Positions 17,198 to 25,300 of a DNA stretch of 44,924 nucleotides are shown here, one piece after another. The position numbers and the translations under genes are program-made. The DNA lies in assembly GCF_015207455.1 (NCBI RefSeq), contig NZ_JADEWV010000032.1, forward strand, positions 1-44,924. Direction: 5' to 3'. The notes below the pieces were generated by a model, which saw only the letters and a program-made list of their open reading frames with translations, ran no database searches and was not told where the DNA came from. This DNA is from Microcoleus sp. LEGE 07076 (lineage in GTDB: Bacteria > Cyanobacteriota > Cyanobacteriia > Cyanobacteriales > Microcoleaceae). Every line of letters begins with the position of its first letter. The first letter of the stretch is position 1.

Positions 17198-17869
17198 ATG
17201 CTTTATCTGAAAAACTTAGTCTATCATCCTACAGCCTGTCCGAATGCTATTCTGAAAAATATCAACTTAGAACTGCCGTCGCAGCAAATGGGGCTGATTG
17301 TGGGCCGCAGCGGTTCCGGCAAAAGTACGCTCTTAGAAATATTAGCAGGTTTAGCGGAAAAAACTAGCGGCGACATCCGCTGGCGCGAACAAGAATTAAC
17401 ACCGGAACACTTGCAACAGTTAGGAGGTTTAGTGTTTCAGTTTCCCGAAAGGCATTTTTGCGGCGGCACAATTTTAGAAGAATTGCGGTTGGGACATCCT
17501 GAGTTGGGACAAGAACAAATTAACTCAGCAATGACAGAGGTGGGACTCGGACATTTGCCGCTGCGGGCTTCTCCCCACGCTTTGAGTGGTGGACAACAGC
17601 GCCGGGTAGCCCTGGCGGTGCAGCTAATTCGGCAGCCGCATTTGCTGCTTTTGGATGAACCGACGGCGGGTTTGGATTGGTCGATGCGCCGACAGTTGGT
17701 AAGCTTGTTGGGTAAGTTGAAAAGTCACTGGACTTTGTTGATTGTTACTCACGATGCGAGCGATTTGTTGAGTGTTGCTGATAAGTTTTGGACTTTAGAT
17801 AGTGGGAATTTGCAGGAGGTCGATCGCGCGAAATTAGAGGCTAAGGAAACGAGTTTTGTTAGTCAGTAG
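17198..17869 (+). CDS. ABC transporter ATP-binding protein (ABCI11/NAP14-like)
   Basis: A 223-residue ATPase subunit. Walker A is GRSGSGKST, the Q-loop lies in VFQFPERHF, the signature is LSGGQQRR, Walker B is LLLLDEPTAGLD, and the switch His is in IVTHDASD. The FQFPERHFCGGT form is typical of the CbiO/ECF-like subgroup and of the cyanobacterial relatives of plastid ABCI11/NAP14, linked to metal homeostasis. No permease gene is adjacent, so the partner is encoded elsewhere. The STRR array abuts the start, and the C-terminal VSQ and stop come from a TAGTCAG repeat, so the native C-terminus may have been altered. Confidence 0.88.
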   Translation: MLYLKNLVYHPTACPNAILKNINLELPSQQMGLIVGRSGSGKSTLLEILAGLAEKTSGDIRWREQELTPEHLQQLGGLVFQFPERHFCGGTILEELRLGHPELGQEQINSAMTEVGLGHLPLRASPHALSGGQQRRVALAVQLIRQPHLLLLDEPTAGLDWSMRRQLVSLLGKLKSHWTLLIVTHDASDLLSVADKFWTLDSGNLQEVDRAKLEAKETSFVSQ

Positions 17870-18008
17870 TCAGTAGTCATTAGCATTTTGCAGGGGCTGG
17901 TTTAGCTAAGAAGCACGAGATACAAGTGACTAAAAAGAGGCAAAACCTGCCCTCTCAGTCAGTAGTCAGTAGTCATTAGTCATTAGTTGTTTTGATATTT
18001 ATTAGAAA

Positions 18009-18752
18009 ATGAACCAAACGGAAATTATGATGTTGCCCGAAATGAATGAGTTGTGGCAACAAACGCTGAATTGGCAGCCGGATCAGTCGCAGCAGCAACA
18101 ATTTCAGCGGCTTTACGAGTTAATTGTTGAGGGAAATCGTTCCTTGAATTTAACTCGAATTACTGAGCCAGTCGAGTTTTGGGAAAAACATTTGTGGGAT
18201 TCTCTGCGGGGAATTGCCAGACTGTTGCCAGCCAATCAAAATTTGGCGGAAAATAACGATTTTCCCGTTGAGTCGCCGTTCAAAGCGATCGACATTGGGA
18301 CTGGTGGGGGTTTTCCGGGGTTGCCGATCGCGATCGCCCTACCGCATTTATCGGTTACTTTGCTCGATTCTACTCGCAAGAAAATCACTTTTTTGGATAC
18401 AGTTTTGCCGTCTTTAGCGATAGAAAATGCTGCGACTTTGCTGGGCAGATCCGATGAAATTGCGCGACAACCGCAGCACAAACAAGCTTACGATATAGCA
18501 TTTCTGCGAGCGGTTGGAGCTGCTTCTCTGTGCGCTAAATGCGCGCTACCGCTGCTGAAAGATGGCGGTTTGGCGGTACTTTACCGGGGAAATTGGACGC
18601 TGGAGGAAGAGACTCAGTTGCAAAGTGCGATCGAGCATTTGGGAGGCACTGTTGAGTCAGTTGAAGCATTCACTACGCCGACGAGTCAGGGCGCGCGCCA
18701 CTGCGTTTACTTGCGGAAAGTTGTACGGCAAGTCGATCGCCCGATTCGCTAG
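18009..18752 (+). CDS. rsmG: 16S rRNA (guanine527-N7)-methyltransferase
   Basis: A 247-residue cytosolic methyltransferase that modifies G527 of 16S rRNA, the site linked to low-level streptomycin resistance when lost. Motifs are NRSLNLTRITEPVEFWEKHLWDSL, SAM-binding DIGTGGGFPGLPIAIALP, DSTRKKITFLD and RAVGAASLCAKCALPLL. The length is normal. The gene follows the ABC ATPase by about 140 bp of TAGTCAG/TAGTCAT repeats. A 35-bp triple repeat begins about 20 bp after the stop. Confidence 0.95.
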   Translation: MNQTEIMMLPEMNELWQQTLNWQPDQSQQQQFQRLYELIVEGNRSLNLTRITEPVEFWEKHLWDSLRGIARLLPANQNLAENNDFPVESPFKAIDIGTGGGFPGLPIAIALPHLSVTLLDSTRKKITFLDTVLPSLAIENAATLLGRSDEIARQPQHKQAYDIAFLRAVGAASLCAKCALPLLKDGGLAVLYRGNWTLEEETQLQSAIEHLGGTVESVEAFTTPTSQGARHCVYLRKVVRQVDRPIR

Positions 18753-18771
18753 CCACAGCCGTTTTTTAAGT

Positions 18772-18871
18772 GAAGCAGGACTAAAGTCCTTACTACAAAC
18801 CACTTTGAAGCAGGACTAAAGTCCTTACTACAAGCCACTTTGAAGCAGGACTAAAGTCCTTACTACAAACA
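18772..18871. repeat. three tandem 35-bp palindrome-bearing repeats
   Basis: Units start at 18772, 18807 and 18842 with an exact 35-bp period and nearly no variation. Each holds AGGACTAAAGTCCT followed by TACTACAA. The array lies between convergent rsmG and sod and ends 4 bp before the sod stop. The core matches the palindrome at 21180-21237. Confidence 0.95.
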
Positions 18872-18874
18872 ATA

Positions 18875-19630
18875 TTAGCCGATCGCCTTTTCGTAACGCT
18901 TGTTAATTTCCGTCCAATTAACCACATTCCACCAAGCTTTTAGATAGTCGGCGCGGAGGTTTTGGTACTTGAGATAATAAGCGTGTTCCCAAACATCGTT
19001 GCCCATGATTGGATAATTTCCTTCCATAAAAGGAGTGTCTTGATTAGCAGTAGTTGCAATCTCAAGTTTGCCTGCTTTGTTACGAACCAGCCAAACCCAA
19101 CCGCTGCCAAAACGCTTAGTACCAGCTTCGTTAAATTTGGCTTTAAAATCCTCTACACTGCCGAAACTTTGCTTGATTGCTGCGGCAATTGCCCCTGTTG
19201 GTTCGCCGCCACCTTTGGGACTCATGATTTCCCAAAACATACTGTGATTTAGATGTCCGCCACCGTTATTACGCACGGTTGTGCGAATATCTTCCGGCAC
19301 TTTGCTCAAATCTTTGAGCATATTTTCCGCACTAATATTTTTGAGTTGCGGGTGTTTGCTGACAGCTTCGTTGAGGTTTTTAACGTAAGCAGCGTGATGT
19401 TTGTCGTGGTGAAATTGCATTGTCCGCGCATCGATGTGCGGTTCTAAAGCATTGTATTCGTAAGGCAGAGGCGGCAGTGTAAAAGGCCCGGGAGTTTGAG
19501 CTATTTTTGGGCTTTCTGCAATGGCAGTTGCTTGAACTACACTATTTCCTGACGCTTGACAAGCACCTGCGGTAATAGCTCCGACGCTAGCTGTTAGCAA
19601 ATACAAGAAGTCTCGGCGTTTGAGAGTCAT
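18875..19630 (-). CDS. exported Mn-type superoxide dismutase
   Basis: A 251-residue Fe/Mn-family superoxide dismutase with an export signal. The N-terminus has a Tat-like twin Arg (KRRDFLYLL), a hydrophobic stretch and a possible lipobox ending at Cys24 (AGAC). Metal ligands by family alignment are His in MQFHHDKHH, His in [10 protein letters not shown], and Asp and His in [20 protein letters not shown] and PIMGNDVW favour the Mn over the Fe subtype. It should protect the periplasm or thylakoid lumen and may be lipid-anchored. Its stop lies next to the 35-bp repeat array, convergent with rsmG. Confidence 0.9.
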   Translation of the reverse strand: MTLKRRDFLYLLTASVGAITAGACQASGNSVVQATAIAESPKIAQTPGPFTLPPLPYEYNALEPHIDARTMQFHHDKHHAAYVKNLNEAVSKHPQLKNISAENMLKDLSKVPEDIRTTVRNNGGGHLNHSMFWEIMSPKGGGEPTGAIAAAIKQSFGSVEDFKAKFNEAGTKRFGSGWVWLVRNKAGKLEIATTANQDTPFMEGNYPIMGNDVWEHAYYLKYQNLRADYLKAWWNVVNWTEINKRYEKAIG

Positions 19631-19812
19631 AAAAGATACCTCAGTGGATTATTAACTGTTTTATCTCAGATCAAAGCAAAATGGGAGCGAGTTTGGAAAA
19701 AAAAGTTATATCGCCCGAATGGATGAGACGGATGGGTGATGGTTGTGAGAGTTTTTTGAGTATAGGCTAATTGTGTGCGCTTGAGTTTTACTCATGTGTT
19801 CCGGTTAACTCA

Positions 19813-19845
19813 CTCGGTTTCTCTGTCGAAACCGGGTTTTTTTTT
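19813..19845 (+). terminator. terminator-like hairpin
   Basis: CTCGGTTTC (19813-19821) pairs with GAAACCGGG (19828-19836) and is followed by nine T residues. The T-tract points along the plus strand, although both flanking genes are on the minus strand, so an unseen plus-strand transcript or antisense termination is possible. Confidence 0.55.
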
Positions 19846-19848
19846 AGA

Positions 19849-21060
19849 TTATTCTTGGGAAAGACGCTGCACCGATTCGCCTCCAAAAAGCCGATCGGCT
19901 TTTTGCAATATACTAGGAATTGTGGCAGCGTGGGGGCTGTGGGCGAGACAGCGACGCAAGTCTAATTCGTCGAGGCGATTCCCTACGGGATAGCTGCGCT
20001 TCACGGCTTTTTGGCCAGGAAACCAGTGGCTGGCGTTACCTAAGAGGTTGTAGCGCATCTTGCAATAGTCGATCATATCGTAAGCATTCGCCAAATTCCA
20101 CAGCCACAAAATCACTCGAATGTTAACACCTCCAGGAGTATTTTCGATAGTTGGCAAACCCACATCCCAAGTCTTAAACCAATCTTCTCCTAATTTATCA
20201 ATCGCTGCTTTTTCCAACTTGGCTAATATCGGCGGCAACAATTCATCCGCTTTATCCAACAATTCTACAGCTTTGAGATGCTCGTTAAAATCTTCAGGTT
20301 TGGCTGCACCCAAACTCAAAGTATGTATTTGCGGATGCGACAAACAAAACAAATCGTTAAACACCATCGGACTCAGGGGATAGCACAAATCTACCAATTT
20401 TTGGGGCGGGCTGTAAAGTTGACCACCTTTGTCAGAAGGACTGATAATAAAAACGCCCATGTCGTGACGTTTAGCAGCTTCAATTGCTGGGCAATTATTT
20501 TGATTGATGTAGTACCAGTGCAAGTTAAGATAATCAAATTGATTGGTTTCAATTGTTTTGACAATCACATCCGTTGGCCCGTGAGTTGAAAAACCGATAA
20601 ACCGAACTTTGCCCTCTGCTTGCAATTTTCTAGCAACATCCATGCAGCCGCCAGGACGCATACAATCCTCTAGCAATTCCCAAGTATTAATGCCATGTAT
20701 TGACAGCAAATCGACGTATTCTAGTTGCAAATAAGCTAAGGATTTATCAAACTCCTCGCGAAATTTCTGGGAGTCTGGTTGAGGACAAACTTTCGTTTGA
20801 ATTATCAACTTTTCGCGGGGGAACTGCGGCAAAATCCACCCCAACTGCATCTCAGAAGTGCCGTAACCGCGAGCAGTTTCTATGTGATTGATGCCGCATT
20901 CGATAGAGTAACGAATTGTCGATTCTAGATTTTGTTGATTGTCTGGTGGAATTTCATTTGCTGGTACATCTTGCCATTTGTGTTGATATCTCATGCCGCC
21001 GCAGGAAAAGACTGGCATGGATAATTCTGTGCGGCCGAATCTGCGATATTGCACGATCAA
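19849..21060 (-). CDS. aldo/keto reductase family oxidoreductase
   Basis: A 403-residue cytosolic oxidoreductase with an N-terminal aldo/keto reductase TIM barrel: RRFGRTELSMPVFSCGGMR, HIETARGYGTSE, LIIQTKVCP, YVDLLSIHGIN, KVRFIGFSTHG and TLSLGAAKPEDFNEHLKA. The catalytic Tyr66, the Lys in QTKV and the His in SIHG are present; the usual catalytic Asp before the Tyr is Glu61 in this protein. The C-terminal 100 residues (PGGVNIRVILWLWNLANAYDMIDYCKMRYNLL) form an extra helical domain found in longer members, some of which bind Fe-S clusters, but few cysteines remain here. The substrate is unknown. Confidence 0.88.
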   Translation of the reverse strand: MIVQYRRFGRTELSMPVFSCGGMRYQHKWQDVPANEIPPDNQQNLESTIRYSIECGINHIETARGYGTSEMQLGWILPQFPREKLIIQTKVCPQPDSQKFREEFDKSLAYLQLEYVDLLSIHGINTWELLEDCMRPGGCMDVARKLQAEGKVRFIGFSTHGPTDVIVKTIETNQFDYLNLHWYYINQNNCPAIEAAKRHDMGVFIISPSDKGGQLYSPPQKLVDLCYPLSPMVFNDLFCLSHPQIHTLSLGAAKPEDFNEHLKAVELLDKADELLPPILAKLEKAAIDKLGEDWFKTWDVGLPTIENTPGGVNIRVILWLWNLANAYDMIDYCKMRYNLLGNASHWFPGQKAVKRSYPVGNRLDELDLRRCLAHSPHAATIPSILQKADRLFGGESVQRLSQE

Positions 21061-21377
21061 AATAGAGATACGAATTTATACTATTATAGCAATTTTGAAG
21101 TGAGTGAGGTGGGAATTGGTTATTGGTTATTGGTTATTGGTTATTGGTTATTGGTAACTTGATTACCATCACAAAAACGGTTCGTAGTGCGGACTTAAGT
21201 CCGTAAAATGCTGCGGACTTAAGTCCGCACTACGAACAAAGATTAGTGCGGTTAATCGATCGGACATGATATAAAAAGCTTGAGTAGCTAATTAACCGTA
21301 GGGTGCGTCAGGCTGAATCTTCTTGAGTATGCTGCTAAAATATTCTGTCCCGACGCACCATGCAATAACTACAATAA
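21061..21377. other. intergenic region with STRR array and palindrome
   Basis: This gap contains (TTATTGG)n at 21115-21154, the 24-bp inverted repeat at 21180-21237, and an isolated GTGCGTC...GACGCAC pair near 21303-21358. No gene is seen. It separates the minus-strand aldo/keto reductase from the rpiA stop. Confidence 0.6.
21180..21237. repeat. perfect 24-bp inverted repeat with nested palindrome
   Basis: GTTCGTAGTGCGGACTTAAG... (21180-21203) is exactly inverted at 21214-21237 with a 10-nt spacer. Each arm itself carries the palindrome CGGACTTAAGTCCG. It belongs to the same family as the 35-bp repeats at 18772 (GTAGT..GGACTT.AGTCC). Confidence 0.95.
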
Positions 21378-22094
21378 CTATTTAGAAATCTCGCGGACTA
21401 CAGGTTTGCCGTCCTTAATTTCGCCAACCAAAACCAAATCTGTACAATTGACAAACAAGCCATTTTCTAACACGCCTGGAATGTTATTCAAAGTTTTTTC
21501 TAATTCCGCAGGATTGTCAAGGTTATCAAATTGAACGTCGATTACCATATTACCTTGGTCGGTAATTACCGGGCCTGCTTTTCTGATTCCCATGCGGAGT
21601 TCTGGTTTACCTCCCAATTTTTCGATGGCGCGAGTAACGGGGGTAATTGCCATCGGTATTACTTCGATGGGGACGCGAAAAGTCGAACCCAATTTATCTA
21701 CCATTTTGGAACTGTCAACTACTACAATAAACTGAGTAGCGAGACAATCGACTACTTTTTCGCGGGTGTGGGCGGCGCCGCCACCTTTAATTAAGTTGAG
21801 GTGCGGATCTACTTCGTCAGCGCCGTCAATGGCTACGTCAATTCTGTCAATTTCGTCGAGGGTTGTCAGCGGTACTCCGTATTGTTTGGCTAACACTTCT
21901 GATTGAAAGGATGTGGGAACTCCTTTGATATCTTTGAGTTCACCTGATTTGATGCGATCGCCCAATGCTTGAATAGTATAAGCTGTAGTTGACCCCGTGC
22001 CGAGTCCGACAATCATACCAGATTTTACGCGATCGGCAGCAGCAAAGCCAACTTGCTGTTTCATCAAGTTTACGGGGTCTTGTTCTGTGGTCAT
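21378..22094 (-). CDS. rpiA: ribose-5-phosphate isomerase A
   Basis: A 238-residue cytosolic enzyme that interconverts ribose-5-phosphate and ribulose-5-phosphate (EC 5.3.1.6) in the Calvin and pentose phosphate cycles. Family motifs are all present: [19 protein letters not shown] with catalytic Asp residues, [13 protein letters not shown] with catalytic Lys, and GNMVIDVQF. The length is normal. GAGGAG lies 10-15 nt upstream of the ATG. A fold-back repeat occupies the space between this gene and the divergent glycosyltransferase gene. Confidence 0.97.
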   Translation of the reverse strand: MTTEQDPVNLMKQQVGFAAADRVKSGMIVGLGTGSTTAYTIQALGDRIKSGELKDIKGVPTSFQSEVLAKQYGVPLTTLDEIDRIDVAIDGADEVDPHLNLIKGGGAAHTREKVVDCLATQFIVVVDSSKMVDKLGSTFRVPIEVIPMAITPVTRAIEKLGGKPELRMGIRKAGPVITDQGNMVIDVQFDNLDNPAELEKTLNNIPGVLENGLFVNCTDLVLVGEIKDGKPVVREISK

Positions 22095-22138
22095 GTTCGT
22101 TACTCCTCAATAGCTTTAAGATTATACCATTTATTATG

Positions 22139-22273
22139 GATTTTTTTAACCGCAGAGAGCGCAGAGAACGCAGAGACGAAGAAGCAGAAGAGACGGCACT
22201 CGCAAATTGTTTCAAGTGGGAAATTCTCTCTTTCTTCTCTGCGTCCTCTGCGCCCTCTGTGGTTAAAAAAATC
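22139..22273. repeat. fold-back repeat element (135 bp)
   Basis: GATTTTTTTAACCGCAGAGA... at the left end (from 22139) is inverted at the right end as ...CCTCTGTGGTTAAAAAAATC (to 22273). The arms are about 40 bp and mostly complementary. The arm core CGCAGAGGGCGCAGAG recurs singly at about 26955-26985, 36938-36960 and 40292-40322. It lies 30 bp before the GT4-TPR-GT41 gene. Confidence 0.8.
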
Positions 22274-22303
22274 TAGTTCACAAATCGGCGGATAATTGCC
22301 ATA

Positions 22304-25300
22304 ATGAAAATCGGATTTCTCGATACCTATACTTGGGATTATAAAGTTGAAACTCCTTACCGCGAACCTTTGGGCGGTACTCAGTCGGCCATTTGTTATT
22401 TAGCTGAGGCGTTGGCAGCCCTGGAAAATGAGGTATTTCTACTCAACAATACTTCGGAACCGGGGATGTCGCGCGGTGTTGATTGCAGGCTGCGGGTGGG
22501 GGACAGCGCTAATCTGGAATTACTGCGATCGCTCGATTTTTTAGTTATAGTCAATATAGTCGGTAAGGCACTTGAAATTAAGCCTCTTTTGGGGGCGCAC
22601 ACTAAATTAATTTTGTGGATTCATAACGAACCTGGCTTTGTTTTTCTCGAAGATTTCAAGGATGAGCTAGAAATTAATGCTTGTGATGCTTTGGTTTTTG
22701 TCAGCGAGTGGCAGCGCCAGCAATTTCACACTCGTTTTGGGATTGACTTCAATCGCAGTTATGTTTTAAGAAATGCGATCGCACCTTGTTTTGCTAACAT
22801 CTTTTCAGATAATAGTTCTATCCTATCTAAAAAATATCGACCGCCCATTCTAGCTTACACTAGCACTCCATTTCGCGGACTGGATATTTTATTAAATGTT
22901 TTTCCCAAAATTCGTCAAGCTGTCCCCGGCACCAGATTAAAAGTATTTTCTAGCATGAAAGTGCACCAAATAGACGACAATGATAACAATCTTTTTTTCG
23001 GTCAACTTTACCGCCAGTGTCAGGAAACAGAAGGCGTTGAGTACATCGGTTCGATAGCGCAACCCGAACTCGTCCGACAACTGCGTTCCGTCGCGGTTTT
23101 AGCTTACCCGAATACCTATTTGGAAACTTCGTCTATTGCGGTGATGGAGGCGATGGCTAGCGGTTGCCGGATTGTGACGAGTGAGTTGGCAGCTTTGCCG
23201 GAAACAACTGCTGGATTTGCCCGTCTAGTTTCCATGTCGGGGGTGAAAAATTTGGCATCGGTAACTAATTGGAACTGTGCCGGCAAACCTGACTGGGAGG
23301 GATATACAAGGCGGTTTTTAGAGGCGGCTGTCTCAGTTTTAAATGAGTGCACTGGTGCGGGCGGCGCAACTGCTGAAAATCGTCTGAGACAGCAGGTAGA
23401 ATATATCAATCGAGGGTGTACTTGGTCTGTGCGTGCCGGAGAGTGGGTAGAATTGTTGAATAGTATTAGTGTAAAATTTGTAAGAGTGGCAGAGCAAATG
23501 AGCGCGGATTCTTTGGTAGATTTTAAGGCATTTAGAACTTATTTCCAAAAGGGAAGTCGGCTGAAAAATGCAGGCAATTTCGATGGCGCAATTGAGAATT
23601 ATCAGCAAGCTTTAGAGTTGAATCCATCGGATGCGGAAGTTCATAAAAAATTGGCGGAAGTTTATGTTTTGCAAGGAGAATTTGCTCGGGCGATCGCCCA
23701 ATGCAATCTCGCTATCAAATTCCAACCGAATTTTGCTGAAGCTTACTTGACGCTGGGAAATGCCCTGCACGCTGAAGACAAGCTGGAAATGGCTGTTCAA
23801 GCTTACTTGCAAGCTTTAGAAATTCAGCCGCAATTTGCCGAAGCTAGCGCGAATCTCGGCAGTATGTATTACAAGTTAGGGCAATTGGAACGGGCGACAA
23901 ACTTTTACCAAAAAGCTCTTGCTATTAATCCTGAATTGTGTTCTGTAAATTTGATGCTGGCGGGTGTTTTGCAGCAACAAGGAAAGTTAGATGCAGCAAT
24001 TGCTTGCTGTCAAAATGTGCTGCAACTGCAACCGGGAAATGCTAGCGCTGTGGAAAAAATATCGAGTTTGACTCAAGAAAAACAGCAAGAAACTGGCAGC
24101 AAATTTATCGAATTAGAAACAGAATCCGGCGCACAGCAACCAGTATCTGTCAACAGAGATGAAGGCTACGGCTTGCAGCCTTCTAGCATCAATTTGCCGC
24201 CTGCGCCTACCTCAGAAAATTTAAATACTCCGTTTACCAGCCCTGCCGAAGTTTCCGAACAAGTTACCTCGCTGAATGTTCCAGATCACAAACAAGTTGC
24301 CAATTTTCAAGAAGTAGAACCTTACAAAAAACTGGCAGAAAACTTTTTAGTTCAAGGTAAAATTAAAGAGGCGATCGCAGCGTGCCACCAAGCCCTAAAA
24401 ATTCGCCCTGATTACATCCACGCTTACGTCACTTTAGGCAATGCTTTGCAAGCGGGTGGCAAAATTGAAGCTGCTATTCGATCGTACTCTCAAGCCTTAG
24501 AATTGCAGCCAAATTTTGCGGAAGTGCGGGCAAATATCGGCAGTATGCACTTTAAAATGGGACGTTTGTCAGAGGCGATCGCACATTACGAACAAGCCAT
24601 TGCCTTGAGTCCCGATTTAGCGGGCGCTCACTGGAATTTAGGAAAAGTATATCACAAACACGGCAACGTCGAAGCAGCGATCGCCTGTTTTCAGAGAACA
24701 TCCGAACTCAACCCGCAGCTTGTCGGTGCCGACTTCCACTTTAACCTAGGAAATCGACTTTTCAGTCAAGGAAAGCGCGACGAAGCCGTTGAAAGCTACG
24801 AAAAAGCGATCGCCATTAAACCGGATTGGGCCGAAGCTTATGCTAACATCGGCAGCGCGCGATCGCAACAAGGCAATCTCGATGCTGCCATCGCTTACTA
24901 TCAGAAAGCTGCAAGTTTCAAGCCGGAATTAGAAGTTCTGCACTTCAACTTAGGCAACTCATTTTTACAGCTATGCAGGTACGAAGAAGCAATTACTAAT
25001 TACCAAAACACTCTAAAAATCAAGCCAGATTGGCCGGAAGTTCACGCTAACCTAGGCAGTTGTTTTTCCATGCTGGGACGGCTGGAAGAAGCTTTAGCCA
25101 GCTATCAGCAAGCTTTGGCACTAAAACCGGATTGGGCAGAGGTTTACTGCCGGATGGGACACATTCAAAAACAAGACAAACCCTTAGAGGCGATCACACA
25201 TTTTGAAAAGGCGATCGAATGCAACCCCAAATACAGCGAAGCCCACCAACAACTCTGCGACTTGCTAAGCCACTCCACCAACCTCGCCGGAGCCCGCAGC

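Noticed and set aside
18772-18871. CRISPR array
   Set aside because: The three 35-bp units are directly contiguous, with no spacers and no cas genes nearby.
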